Origin: Mermis nigrescens
Lineage: Eukaryota > Nematoda > Enoplea > Mermithida > Mermithidae
Direction of reading: 5' to 3'
NCBI GenBank assembly: GCA_036768485.1
Contig: JAVLUZ010000356.1
Coordinates: 124,001-188,000 of the forward strand
Length of the DNA: 64,000 nt
Position numbers and translations under genes: made by a program. The notes beneath the pieces were generated by a model that did no database searches, was not told the DNA's origin, and saw nothing but the letters and a program-made list of their open reading frames with translations. Shown here one piece after another: positions 1-19,538 of the stretch. Every line of letters starts with the position of its first letter. Position 1 is the stretch's first letter.

Positions 1-1299
1 CATTTAATATCAAACTTTGACAAATTTTGAAACTTAATTCGTTTTGTTTCATACATGAATATTTATGCTTAAATTTGCATAAAAACAATAACGATAAGGG
101 CGATTAAATACCTGCAACATCATAAATTTGCAAAATCATGGAAGAAAATTGACCTGGTGAATTAATTGGACAGTCTACTGCTCAAAAAATTAATATATGT
201 ACCTGAAACTATACTGTTAAACGTCATTTAAGGTTAGGTTTGGTTCCAAAACAGCCTGAGGGGGTATGCCTTCCAAAATTCCTGGTAGGGGGCATATCCC
301 CATACCCCTCAGTGAGCATGTGTGACTCCTCTAACACCCTGCCTTAATACAGGCCTAAATCAATCCACGAATTTTTAGGGAAAACATTATTTTTAGGCCA
401 TTTTTACACACTTACAAGACCATTCAGCCCCAACGGTCTGCTATTATCCCCATAATGGTTCACCTTTTGCACGCAACAAAAATTTTTATGTTGCACGAAG
501 ATATTTGGAGCGATCTTTGTTCAACGTACAAAAGCATCTTTATGGCGAAAGTATTTTACTGCTTTTTAATATGCAACTGTTGCAGGCACGTAGTTGGCTG
601 TCCTATTTTGGGGGACCAACACCAATTTTGGGGGAACTAAGCCCAAAAATAGCACAAAATAATGTTTAAAACGTCCTGTTTTTCCGATTTTCCTGAATTT
701 TGGGGGGTCCGGTCCGACCCCCCATCCCCCCGAGCTACGTACCTGATCCGTTGGCAAAAACTTGAATTACTGTCTGTTTAGCCATAAGCGGACGATTTCC
801 CATAGTCAATTTTTGTACAATCTAAAACGTCTTTTGCATCTAATTCTTCTTTCTTGTATATTTAGTGGAAAGAAACATACCTAACAGCTCCAAATTGTTG
901 GTGGTGGGTGGGGTGTATGGAGAGTCGGCCATTTAAAAGGGGAACGGGAGAGGGGGGTAAATGACATTGAATTTCGGCCAAGGATGGCAAAAAAGCACCT
1001 AAAAATAGTCCAAAAAGAACGCAAGTTTTTCCCCAAAATTGGGGTAACCAAATTGTGACTTTGGGAGTATAGGAGACGACTGACTGTGAGTCAGGGATCC
1101 CCAATCATTCTATCACATGCATGAACTAACGTGTTTAGCGTTGTTAGCGGTGCTTTAGTATATTTTAGCAGTGTTTTAGCACTGTTTTTGTTGTTTGGAA
1201 ATTTTTATGCCACACTTGATTGGTAAAGGTATTGGCGTTTTGTCCATCAATTCAGTTATCATTCAAAAATTCCAATAAAAATCTTGATATTCGATTTAC
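1..1299. other. Left-edge non-coding stretch, presumed CFDP1 intron
   Basis: No exon recognised. Two degenerate blocks around 590-740 and 890-1090 contain runs like GGGGATCCCC and GGGGTCCGG with 'ccaaaaa' filler; they resemble family B elements seen elsewhere. The left part is otherwise plain AT-rich sequence. Confidence 0.4.
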
Positions 1300-8086
<6,787 letters not shown>

Positions 8087-8538
8087 ATCCTAGTCCTGAC
8101 GTGCAACTCTAAGCAGCTTAACAGACTAGCCTAGAACATTAAGTATCAAAAATTGTCATGAAAAGAACATCTAGAAATTTGTTACGTAGGTCTAACTAAA
8201 TGTGCGCAGAAAACAAAATATAAAAAGTAAATATGACACTTTCATCATGGTCAAGTTAATCTCAGACTTTGTCATCAACAAAAATGCAGTGAGTCACACA
8301 ATCAGAAACAACTTTCAATAAAAAATCTATGATAAATATAACAAATAAGATATACATACATACATACATAGATATTTAATTTTTAATTTTCCTCAATACA
8401 ATGTCCTATTATTACAGTAAAAATATTAAAAAAGAATAAGGAACACGAAAGCATATGTATCTAGTCAATAAGTTAAGTGAGTTGGTCATATCTAAATTTC
8501 TTAGAGGAAAAGCATGAAATAATTGTCACTATTGTGTC
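8087..8538. other. Region upstream of the CFDP1 start codon
   Basis: Presumably CFDP1 5'UTR and promoter. AT-rich, with a short CATACATACATA run near 8355. No clear core promoter element recognised. Confidence 0.3.
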
Positions 8539-9842
8539 TAGGGATCGACCGGAGCTCCGGCTCCGGCTCCTCCGGCCATTTCATGGTCCTCCGGCCTCCG
8601 GCGGCCGGAGGTACAAAAAAGGGGCCGGAGGCCGGAGATTTTTTGAACCGAATCATTCAATGCTTTAACTTTTTTCTTTTCTTTTGAAGCTTAGCACTCA
8701 GATTGCCTATTTTGTGAATTTGTACAAACACAGGTTTAATAAGTGAAGCTGTGAATGTGAACACTAATATGGCATTGTGAATGCACCATTGGTGAAATAT
8801 TATATCATATATTTTGCTTAATAATGAACGAGAATATTTCAGATCGCAAAGCGAGCCGAGTCCGCGTTAATTCAGCGCACAAATGGATATAAACATAGGT
8901 GGGCAGCACCGAAATTCTGAGGGGGGGGGGGTGAAAAAATTTTCGAAGGTCAAAAAATGGTCTTAAAAGTGGTTATAAGGCGAAAAAACACCATTTTTCG
9001 ACGTTTCTCATCGAGCACTATCCAATGGCAACAAAAAATCGCCAAAAAAAGCAAAAAAAAATTTTCAAAATTTGAATTCTGGGGGGGGGCAATTTTGATT
9101 TCTGGGGGGGGTATTTCAACTTCTGGGGGTGCATACACCCCAAACCCCCCACGCCCACGTGTGGATATAAATCTCTTTCAAGTGACAGAAGAACAAACTT
9201 GGTGCGACGTAGTCTGCTCACTTACTTTTTGAGCTATTACAGATTGTAGATATAAGTACATACAGACACATTGCTAAGCTCTTTATGCTATGTTTATTTG
9301 GGTACTTTTCGAGTATAAGTGCATCCAGACAATAAGGGCAAGCGAGAAAGCGGTGAGATTGGAGCTAAAAATAGAAATATGCTAATCAAATGATTTTTTC
9401 GATTACCCAACCGCCGCTGCCAGACCAGTCATTTGAGAACATGTGTAATAGGTGATGAGAGAACTAGAGCAGTTGAGCCTTACAAATCGGACAGTGACAG
9501 TGCTTCGTCTGATATGGAAATAAAAGATGAAGAAATCGCTGATTACAATTAATTGAAAAATAATTGATATGGTCGCAATATTTTAGTACATATAAATGCA
9601 TGGCTAGATAGTAAACATTCACTTCTACAGATCTTTTACTTATCCATGAGCAATGTATTTATACAAACCTATGTACTGTACATCATATGAATTATATTTA
9701 CGGCTTGTGAAAATTCTAGTTCACTGAAAATTCTAAGTTCACCTCCGGCCTCCGGCTGCGGCTCCGGCCGGAGCCGGAGGTGACGATGGCCGGAGCTCCG
9801 GCTCCGGCCCAGAGGAAAAAATCGACCTCCGGTCGATCCCTA
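8539..9842. mobile_element. Non-autonomous hAT element 1 (1304 bp)
   Basis: Perfect inverted ends TAGGGATCGACCGGAG / CTCCGGTCGATCCCTA and a perfect 8-bp target duplication, ATTGTGTC (8531-8538 and 9843-9850), both typical of hAT. Just inside each end is a ~100-bp run built from CCGGAG/CCGGCT words in an otherwise AT-rich region. No full transposase. A 34-codon open stretch ending in an acidic tail and stop (9451-9552, SDSDSASSDMEIKDEEIAD) could be a transposase remnant, unproven. A family A element is nested at 8894-9163. Confidence 0.9.
8894..9163 (+). mobile_element. Family A miniature element (270 bp) nested in hAT element 1
   Basis: CATAGGTGGGCAGCACC ... GCCCACGTGTG with a perfect 8-bp duplication, GATATAAA (886-893 and 9164-9171 in the local sequence). 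This is the cleanest family A copy in the window. Confidence 0.9.
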
Positions 9843-9850
9843 ATTGTGTC

Positions 9851-11280
9851 TCACTTTTCCGATTATATATACTTGACGTCTTTTGCTTGATCGACTTTAA
9901 ATTTCTTTATTTGTTGTATTCTCGTAATTGTCACATGTATTCGCAACAAAACATTCCAGTTCACTTCAGTAAAACGAAAGAAGTAGGTATGCAAATGCTG
10001 ATAGCAAAAGGAGACAAGCGAATGGCATAAGATCGAACAGAATTTCAAAAAAATTATTTCATGTGTTTTGACAATTTTGATCAATGCCATGATTACAAAA
10101 ACGCAACATTATATCTTGAAATATTGGAGAACACAATTTTTTTGAATTGATCACGCAACTTTTATCTTTTCCAACAACTCGGTTGTTACCTCGATTTTAA
10201 ATTTCAATAATTTTAACAAATGACGAAGATAAGAAAATACGGTATGTATTTTTGTAATCAGAACATCAATACTGGATTAATCTGCCCAAAAACGAAGAAA
10301 AATAAATATAAAAAATCCTTCAGAAAAATTCTTAAAATGAAATATCTCAACAAATAATAGCGCTAGAACAAAATGGTTCGTATTTTCATAATCAAGGCAT
10401 CAAAGTTGACCATAAAGGCGAAAGAACAGAGAAATTTTTTTTTGAAATTCAGTACCTACCACTTAAACTGCTTACATAAGTGCCAGGATTTTAACGTTAA
10501 AATCCAAGATTTTAGTGCTTATTTTGCAAACTTTTCAGGTGCTCTGCCTTGGACCTCGCTGAGCGCTTGAGGAGCGCTTAAACGCGTCATCTCAGACCCC
10601 CAAACCCAAAGCAAAAGGTTACTTTTGTATTATCCTCTATCTCAGATCCTTACCCGAGTGGTAAAAATTTGCAAAGCGTGCAGCACTGATTGTGAAAATT
10701 TTTCAGAAAATTTCTTTTAATATGCATTTACATTGTCACCGGATGATGTGAAAAGTTCAAAAATGGCATTATCTCATAACTAAAACGCATTTGTATACGT
10801 TTTTATCAACTGTTGAAATAAAAAATGATTCGGCCTTCCCCCCCTCGCCTATGACGACGTTGGTTAACTTATGGATCACATTCAGGCCTGTATCCCGGGA
10901 GGATAGTGGGCGTGTCCCCCTCTGAAATGAAATAGATGTGAGAACGATTTTTTCCTTTACCTCCTTTGCTTTCATAGCCAAAAGTCGCAAAAAATTTTCG
11001 GCGCTCCGTGCCAAATTTCACAATCATAATTAGAGTATATGTAGTCCCTAGCGCGCGGTTTAAACACTCCCTTTTTAGTCTTTATATAATCTAAAGCGAA
11101 TTGTGCATCTGTGTCTTTTGTTCTGTAAGATTTTATGCAGAAAATGAGATTTGGTCAAGAAGCAAGAATGACAAAAAATTTTTGACAACGATTATGAAGT
11201 CGCTGATGAACTTTGACAGTTTTCAGGATGAATTCAGAACCGTGATTCGGCTGATTTTGTAAAAATTTTAACGCTGCGAT
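9851..11280. other. Gene-free repeat-derived stretch
   Basis: AT-rich. A GC-rich patch at 10535-10615 (GCGCTTGAGGAGCGCTTAAA...CCCCCAAACCC) recurs at 20150-20205. A variant hairpin core lies at 10998. No coding signal recognised. Confidence 0.4.
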
Positions 11281-11701
11281 CGTACATGATCTTCGGGGAT
11301 TTAAGGGGAAGGGATTCACCTCCTTCACAGAAAAATTTTCGCCCTCGCAAAAATTTTTCACCCCCTCCCAGAATTGACGATTTTTTTAAGTTCCCAAAAA
11401 TTTTCTAAAAATTTGTAGAAAAGATGCTTTCTTAAGCGTTTTTAAGTGTCTATTTGCTCAAAAAAGACAAATTGTTGGTGACATTAAACTCGTAGTTTCG
11501 ACTATATTTTGTTCAATTTGTTCCGACCTTTTTGATTTTTTTTCGAAGTGTTTTTGTTTTTATGCTCTAGAAAGATAGAGCATCGTCAGAAAGGCTGAAA
11601 AACGATGTTTTTGACGCGTACCTACCATTTTTGGACCCAAAAAGGCACTTCATAATTTCTAACCCCCCAGAATTCCTATGCTGTACATGTATATATGTAT
11701 G
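11281..11701 (+). mobile_element. Family D element (421 bp)
   Basis: Begins CGTACATGATCTTCGGGG and ends GCTGTACATGTATATATG; TSD-like flanks GCTGCGAT and GTTGCGAC match 6/8. Same body and length as the copy at 21748-22167. Confidence 0.65.
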
Positions 11702-12034
11702 GTTGCGACTCAAAATTCAAGTGCTGTTTTACAAAATTTTCTGGGACTCTGCCCTGGACGCGTATTTCGAAAAGCCACTGAAGATTCGCCCTTGCAATGA
11801 TAGTCTGGCTTAGCGATAACCAAACCTGAGCAATGCCCCATATCGCCCTCAACCAGCAATGGGCCGGACCAATCCTGCAACGGGGCGAAGGGTCTCTGGG
11901 ATGGGGACTATGTTTTGTACATGGGCATAGATACATGCTGAAGGTCGATTGACAGTCTAAATTTGACGACTTGAGAAGCAAATGAGCAAACTACTTATGC
12001 TACCTATGTACCAAGTAACCTTTTTCCAAGTGCA

Positions 12035-15000
12035 TGACAACTCAAGATAACCCTTTTTGAGAAGCAGTCCACCTTTTTTGAGGACCGACTAATCTATTTA
12101 TTGGAGCACCAACCTTTTTTTGGGAACCGACCAACCTTTTATGAGTAGCACCCAACCTTTTTGCGAACCGACCAACGTTTAAATAGGAGCAGCCAACTTT
12201 GTTTGAAACCGACCAATTTTTTTGGGAACCACTCAATTTTTTTAGGGAGCAGCCAACTTTTTTGGGAACCAATCATCGTTTTTTGAGGGAGCAGCCAACC
12301 GTTTTTGGGAACCGACCAATCTTATGAAGGGAGCATGCAACCTTTTTTGGGGACCAGCCAATCTGACTTAGGGAGCAGGCAACTTTTTTGGGAAACAACC
12401 AACCATTTCAGGGAGTAGCCAAGTTTTTTTGGGAACCGCCCAAGCTTTTCATGGAACCAGCCAACCTTTTTTGGGAACCAACTAACCTCTTAAAGGAACA
12501 GCCATCTTTTTTTGGGAACCAACCAACCTTTTTTAGGGACCAGCCAACCTTTTTTGGGAACCGACCAACCTGTTTAAGGAACCAGCCAACCTTCTTTGAG
12601 AACCGACCAACCTTTTTAAGGGAGCAGGCAACCTTTTTTGGTAACCGACTAACCTTTTTAAGGGAGCAGGTAAGCTTTTTTGGGGACCGACGAACCTGTC
12701 TTAGGGAATAGGCAACCTTTTTCGGGAACCAATCAACCATAAGGAGCAGCCATGTTTTTTGGGGAACCACCCAACCTTTCCATGGAACCAGCCAATCTTT
12801 TTGGGGACCAACCAACCTTTTAATGGAACCAGCCAACCTTTTTTGGGAGCCGACCGACCTTTTTAAGGAACAGCCAACCTTTCTTGGAAACCAACCAACC
12901 TTTATAAGGGCGCAGGCAACTTTTTTTGGAAACCAGCCAACCTTTTCATGGAAGCAGCCAACCTTTTTTGGGAACCAACCAACCTTTTTAAGGGTCCAGC
13001 CAACCTTTCTTGGGAACCAACCAACCTTTTTAAGGTACCAGCCAACCTTTTTAAGGGAGCAGGCAACCTTTTTAAGGGAGCAGGCAACCTTTTTTGGAAA
13101 CCAGCCAACCTTTTTTGGGAACTAACCTACCTTTTTAAGGAACCAGCCAATCTTTTTTTGGAACCGAACAATATTTTTAAGGGAGCAGGCAACCTTTTTA
13201 ATGGAGCAGGCAACCTTTTTGGAAACCCGCCAACCTTTTCCTTAAAGCAGCCAACCTTGGGAACTAACCTACCTTTTAAGGAACCAGTCAACCTTTTTTG
13301 GAACCGAAAAACCTTTTTAAGGAAGCAGGCAACCTTTTTCAGGGAGCAGGCAACTTTTTTGGAACCCAGCCAATCTTTTCCTTGAAGCAGCCAACCTTTT
13401 TTGGAAACTAACCTACCTTTTAAGGAACCAGCCAACCTTTTTTGGGAACCAATCAACCTCTTTAAGGGACCAGCCAACCTTTCCTGGGAACCGACCAACC
13501 TTTTTAAGGGAGCAGGCAACCTTTTTAAGGGAGCAGGCAACCTTTTTGGAAACCAGCCAACCTTTTCCTTGAAGCAGCCAACCTTTTGGGAACTAACCTA
13601 CCTTTTTAAGGAAGCAGCCAACCTTTTTTGGGAACCGGCCAACCTTTTTCAGGAACCAGCCAACCTATTTTAGGAGCAAACCAACCCTTTTAAGGAACCA
13701 GCCAACCTTTTTTGGGAACCGACCAACCTTTTTAAGGGAGCAGGCAACCTTTTTTAGAAACCAGCCAACCTTTTCATTGACATTGAAGCAGCCAAACTTT
13801 TTGGGAACCAACCAAACTTTTTAAGGGACCAGCAAACCTTTCTTGAGAACCGACCAACTTTTTTAAGGGAGCAGGCAACCTTTTTAAGGGAGCAGACAAC
13901 CTTTTTGGAAACCAGCCAACCTTTTCCTTGAAGCAGCCAACCTTTTGGGAACTAACCTACCTTTTTAAGGAAGCAGCCAACCTTTTCTGGGAACCGACAA
14001 ACCTTTTTAAGGGAGCAGGCAACCTTTTTTAGAAAACCAGCCAACCTTTTCATTGAAGCAGCCAAACTTTTTTGGGAACCAACCAACCTTTTTAAGAGAC
14101 CAGCAAACCTTTCTTGGGAACCGAGCAACTTTTTAAGGGAGCAGGCAACCTTTTTAAGGGAGCAGGCAACCTTTTTTGGAAACCAGCTAACCTTTTCCTT
14201 GAAGCAGCCAACCTTTTGGGAACTAACCTATCTTTTTAAGGAACCAGCTAACCTTTTTTGGGAACCGACCAATTTTTTTAAGGGAGCAGGCAACCTTTTT
14301 TGGGAACCGACCAATTTTTTAAGGAGCAGGCAACCTTTTTTGGAAACCAGCCAACCTTTTCCTTGAAGCAGCCAACCTTTTTGGGAACTAAGCTACCTTT
14401 TTCAGGAACCAGCCAACCTATTTTGGGAGCAAAACAACCCTTTTAAGGAACCAGCCAACCTTTTTTGGGGACCGACCAACCTTTTTAAAGGGAGCAGGCA
14501 ACTTTTTTTGGAAACCAGCCAACCTTTTCATTGAAGCAGCCAAACTTTTTTGGGAACTAACCAACCTTTTTAAGGGACCAGCAAACCTTTCTTGGGAACC
14601 GACCAACTTTTTTAAGGGAGCAGGCAACCTTTTCAAGGGAGCAGGCAACCTTTTTTGGAAACCAGCCAACCTTTTCCCTTGAAGCAGCCAACCTTTTGGG
14701 AACTAACCTACCTTTTTAAGGAACCAGCCAACCTTTTTTGGGAACCGACCAACCCTTTTAAGGGAGTAGGCAACCTTTTTAGAAACCAGCCAACCTTTTC
14801 ATTGAAGCAGCCAAACTTTTTTGGGAACCAACCAACCTTTTTCAGGAACCAGCCAACCTATTTTGGGAGCAAAGAAACCAGCTAATCTTTTTTGGGAACC
14901 GACCAACCTTTTTAAGGGAGCAGGCAACCTTTTTAAGGGAGCAGGCAACCTTTTTTGTAAACCAGCCAACCTTTTTTGGGAACTAACCTACCTTTTTTAA

Positions 15001-15405
15001 GGAACCAGCAAACCTTTCTTGGGAACCGAACAACTTTTTTAAGGGAGCAGGCAACCTTCTTTAGAAACCAGCCTACCTTTTCATTGAAGCAGCCAAACTT
15101 TTTTGGGAACCAACCAACCTTTTTAAGGGACCAGCAAACCTTTTTTGGGAACCGACCAACCTTTTTAAGGGAGCAGGCAACCTTTTTTGGAAATCAGCCA
15201 ACCTTTTGCTTGAAGCAGCCAATCTTTTGGGAACTAACCTACCTTTTTAAGAAAGCAGCCAACCTTTTTTGGGAACCGGCCAATCTTTTTCAGGAACCAG
15301 CCAACCTATTTTGGGAGCAAACCAACCCTTTTAAGGAACCAGCCAACCTTTTCTGGGAACCGACCAACCTTTTTAAGGGAGCAGGCAACCTTTTTTAGAA
15401 ACCAG
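12035..15405. repeat. 3.4-kb minisatellite, 21-bp unit
   Basis: About 160 imperfect copies of a ~21-bp unit such as CCAACCTTTTTTGGGAACCGA or CAACCTTTTTAAGGGAGCAGG. Variants alternate in higher-order pairs and longer blocks. Because 21 is divisible by three, long frames stay open on both strands (for example 12388-12711 plus and 12408-12836 minus), reading as heptads like NLFWEPT or KRLVGSQ. A lone degenerate copy sits at 17027-17055. Confidence 0.95.
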
Positions 15406-15409
15406 CCAG

Positions 15410-16228
15410 ATCCCTAATAAACATTGACAAAAATTTACGAATTCATCAGGGTCCAGTTTCGACCTTACGACTCACATGCTGAGAAATCAGCCGTGAAGTT
15501 AATTTAATCATAGATTTTTATGTCTGACTACGAAATTGAGCATATAATTTTGATTTATTTGCAATTATTCTGTTTCATTGAAAATTTCTTGCAAAGAAGT
15601 CCTGAAAATGCTTTTATTATTGCGTACACTAATTTTGTACGATATCCGAGCAGGCCCTTTTCCAGAACAGCCAGCCTTCTCCAAAATAAAAAATTTCTTT
15701 GAATTCACAAGTATCTCCCGAAAGAAAAAAGGATAAATTCCTGAATTGCGTCTAAAACATCGCCAAAACAGGTTTTTGAGGTAATTTTGAGCAAGAAAAC
15801 GCAAATATTTTAGGCGCTTGGCGCTGACTTTATTGTTTATAGTGTACACAGTTTTGGTCTTCTAAACCGCTGAAAATCACCAGATTTGAGTAGACATCGA
15901 GAGCATGTCAATTTTCCCGGCGCTTCACGCAGGATTTGTTGTTCTGGTGTAGTTTTTATCTTCTAAATTGCTCAAAGCCGATCAATTTCAAGATATGATA
16001 TGAAAAACATTAAGTTTTTTCCGGCGCCTTGCGCCGGATTTATCGTTTATCTATAGCTTCTGTCTTCTATTCTATCAAAACTGCTCAAATTTGATTTATG
16101 ACATGAATGACAAATTTTATTCCGGCGCAATTTTTTGTTCAGTATACTTTCTGTCTTCAAGCCCGCTCAAAACCACTCAAATTTGAGTTAGACATGAAGA
16201 AAATAATAAATTTTTTAGCACTCTGCAC
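15410..16228. repeat. Degenerate ~110-bp tandem repeat with hairpin cores
   Basis: From ~15760 to ~16130, four units each hold a variant of GGCGCTTCGCGCC (15810, 15919, 16021, 16122) followed by 'tttattgttta...cttctaaa.cgctcaaa'. 15410-15760 shows nothing recognisable. Confidence 0.55.
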
Positions 16229-16668
16229 CAGTGTTTTTGTTTTGTACAAGGTCCGTTTGTACATGTACATACTCGTACAAAGATGGTTCCTAAAAGTCTT
16301 TGTACATTTTCCACACAAATTTTTGGGTACTATAATATGGTCCAGTAGCGACTTTAGTGTGGCAAAAACAGAGTTATTCATACTTTTGTAGTGTGTTTTA
16401 GCTCATTCGTGGGTTTCTGAAGGCAAAAATCACTAATAATCGTCCCAAAACGGCGAAATTTGATATTTTCCCTTTCAAAATGCAATTTCTGCCATTATAA
16501 AGGTGAACACACAATTACTCATTTTGGCGCGAAGCGCCGAAAATTTTGCGAATTTTTAGACCTATTTTCCAATTTTTGTCTTCCCAAAAATCTTTGTACG
16601 TGTACAAAGACGTCCCCAAAAGTCTTTGTACACCTGGAAAAATCTTTACCGAATACAAAAAAACCGTG
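16229..16668 (-). mobile_element. Family G hAT-type miniature element (440 bp)
   Basis: Starts CAGTGTTTTTGTTTTGTAC and ends ATACAAAAAAACCGTG. The flanks CACTCTGCAC and CAGTCTGCAC match 9/10. CAGTG ends and ~8-bp duplications fit hAT. It carries GGCGCGAAGCGCCG at 16524. Confidence 0.72.
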
Positions 16669-18060
16669 CAGTCTGCACCAAATTATCCATTTCCTGTTTT
16701 GTTTTTCTTAGCAAAACACAAACATTAAATACAAGGTCAAAAGTTAAGAAACTGTTTATCGATGGAATAGTAAGAAATCACTTGAACAGATAAATAAAAC
16801 GATAGAGATTTGTTTTGTATGAGAATAAAATAAGGTGAAAATTTTTTGAAATTTTTTAAACAGTTTTTCTTCGCCATTGTGTAGAGCTCGCCAAGATACG
16901 GGAAAAATGCCTTTATTTATCCCATCTCCAAATAATTCTCGAGATATCTGACTTCAAAAATCTCCGCCCCCCGCCCCCCCTCGAAATAAAATCCTGAATA
17001 TGGACCAGTATCCTAGTATCCAAAAATTAGGCAACCTTTTTTGAAAAGTGACCAACCAACCTAAAAATTGGATGCCGCAACGGGGCGAATCTCTGGCCAT
17101 TGCCCAGGTATGGCGATAACATACATATGTACATATTATCCATAATGCGTATGGTTTAAAGCTGACTAGGCGAACTTATCACGCCTATATGCCTATAATG
17201 CCTACACATTCCATGCACAAGCCTAATGAATCTCTCGCTCCATGTAGTTGGATCATGCGCTTTATTGTAATTTACACTACGTTACTTGCTATACCAACTT
17301 ATCCTTGCATAACTATCAAACCGCAAAGCCATGAATCATCAGAACCTGTTTTTCCAATGTCTGTGTATGAAGAATCGCAATGTTGACAAAAAATAATTAT
17401 AATTGAAAGAAAAGATAATTGATCTGTCAGCATTTAATGAATGCGTCGTGAGTACGGATGTCCACTTTTCGGTAAGATGGAGCATCAGCTGCTAAAATTC
17501 TATGAATATGATGTACCTTGAAAACAAACACCGATAAAGTTACTTATTGCACAAAGATCATGCTTCTGCGCGTTACATTTCTTCAGCTAAATAGGCAGAC
17601 CATTGGGCGACACTTTTATTATTATCGTTTTTTAACTTGAGCAGTCGTTTTTCTATTTTTGCTTTTCAATACGATTAAAACTTTTCAATGAAAAATACGA
17701 TATATTCACTAAATTTGGACAAGATAGAAGAAAACATTTATTGTTAGAAGTAATACAAGCAAACAGTTAAAACATCAAATATATTTTTGCAAAAATTTTA
17801 ATTACAATCTTTTAATTTTTTGCTTACATATTTTTATTTTTCGATATTCTAAAATCAATTTATTTAATCAGTAGTCTGATAATTTACTTAGAGTATTAAA
17901 GAAAAAAATTTAGCACAAAATGTTAAATTAAAAGAAATTTGCCTTCATTTTTTTACAAAAATCTTATTGTGATGCTCGATCAAGGAGAGCCCTTTGCTCG
18001 TTTAAGAAATCCTGAATTATTCGAAAATTAATTTAAAATATAATTAATTTAAATCACTAA
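16669..18060. other. Gene-free AT-rich stretch
   Basis: Contains a stray unit of the 21-bp minisatellite near 17030 and a CAACGGGGCGAATCTCTGG block at 17073, similar to one at 11876 on the other side of the array. No convincing coding sequence. Confidence 0.4.
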
Positions 18061-18478
18061 CATAGGTGCAAAAGGTCACGGTCGGCAGGGGGGGGGTGAA
18101 ATCCCAAAAATCCAAAACGGTAAATTGAACGTTCACGATTTTTTTTTGCTGTTTTAACGATCAAATTGGTCATGATGGCCTATAAGACGTTTTTTCGTGG
18201 TAATATCGCATTTTAAAAGCATTTTTAGTTCATTTTGACTGCAATATATAACTTTTAACACTAAAAAATGCATAAATTTATCAATTTTGAGCGCATTTTA
18301 AGTAAAAAGTACTTAAAAGTACTAATCTGGCGCGAAGCGCCGGAAGAATTTTGACGTTTTACTGCTTTTGACCTCAAAAATGATGCAAAAAAAGTTCCAT
18401 TAACCCAAAATCGCCGGACAGCACTTGTCCGGCTACCCTTCAGGTGGGGCCCCTCACCCCTCCCTATGTGCATGTATG
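18061..18478 (+). mobile_element. Family C element (418 bp)
   Basis: CATAGGTGCAAAAGGTCACG ... CCTATGTGCATGTATG; flanks ATCACTAA and ATTACTAA match 7/8. It contains GGCGCGAAGCGCC at 18330 and a GTCCGGC motif near the right end. Confidence 0.82.
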
Positions 18479-18835
18479 ATTACTAATGTAGCCTTGGCTT
18501 ATTCGTAAACCGAAAACTACACAGGCTGTAGGAGGGTGGATGATTTGCTTGCTTACTTAATTTGTACTTACTATAATGTAGTTAAGCTATCATAATCTAT
18601 TGTCTATAGATTGGAGCGCATACCTATTCATAATGTAGCAATCATTAATAAAGTATGCGCTAGTAAGCGACTGACTCACTGCACATTGACACGGGTATTT
18701 ATACCCGGCCAACGCTGCAGGCTCAGGTACATCTAATTTGAATAATACAACGCAAAAACGTTTAATGGGGGTACCATTTTGACTAACGCTGTCTGACAAG
18801 ATTAAAATAAATAAACGCGTAGGCGTGGGTTACAC

Positions 18836-19538
18836 TATAGGTGGGCGGCACCGAAATTCTGGGGGAGATGGGTGCAAGATTTTTCAAAGGTCAAAAAATG
18901 GCCTTGAAAATAGTGGTATGGCGAAAAAACGCCATTTTTCGACGTTTCTCATCGAGCACTATCCATTGACATCAAAAAATTGAAGAAAAAAAAACAAAAA
19001 AATTTCAAAAAATTGATTCTGTGGGTATTTTGGTTTCCGGGGGTGTATACCCCCAACACACATTCCCATAGGGGGGTGAGGGGGTATTACCCCAACCTCA
19101 GGATCCGAGACATGAATCACTGTCAGACGATTTTGAGCTATCAAACGTTTTCTGCAATGATTTTTGGGTACAAAAGCAGCGCAGATGTTAAAAATTTTTC
19201 GGCGCCCGACTAGTACATTTCTGTTTTATTTACTCATAAAATACCTAAAATGAAGTTAAAATGATCTGAAAAGTCAAAATTTTTGATGAATTCTTACATT
19301 TTTTACTTACAAGAGTGACGAAACTAGTCAAGATGAGACAAAAAGTAGTTAAAAATGCAGTTTTTCACATTAAAACATGCTATATATGTAGGATGTTTTA
19401 AGCGTTTTGCATATTTGACCTGAAAAAAAGGCTAGAAATCTAAATTTAGTGGTCTCAAATGTTGGGATTTCATCCCCCTCTGAACTTTCGACCTTGGGAA
19501 ACTATGCCCCCAAACCCCCTTCTCCACACCCACGTATG
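18836..19538 (+). mobile_element. Family A element (703 bp including a nested insert)
   Basis: TATAGGTGGGCGGCACC ... CACACCCACGTATG with a perfect 8-bp duplication, GGTTACAC. It is interrupted by a family C-type element at 19058-19506. Confidence 0.85.
19058..19506 (-). mobile_element. Family C-type element nested in a family A element
   Basis: Flanks CCCCCAAC and CCCCCAAA match 7/8. The right end GACCTTGGGAAACTATG is the inverted family C start. The interior has the 'gaatcactgtcagacgattttgagc' block shared with 58660-58700. Confidence 0.65.

Noticed and set aside
760..846. Lysine/glutamate-rich minus-strand frame (KEELDAKDVLD) considered as the next CFDP1 exon
   Set aside because: No AG acceptor gives the phase required by exon 3, and the frame stops after ~25 codons with no family match.
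12042..15398. Many 60-145-residue frames resembling repeat proteins
   Set aside because: Frames on both strands arise from the 21-bp minisatellite; no start context, no conserved family, no splice logic.
17189..17386. Small frame with a hydrophobic start (MRFIVIYTTLLAIP), perhaps a secreted peptide
   Set aside because: No homology, no neighbouring exon and no repeat support; length is compatible with chance in AT-rich DNA.
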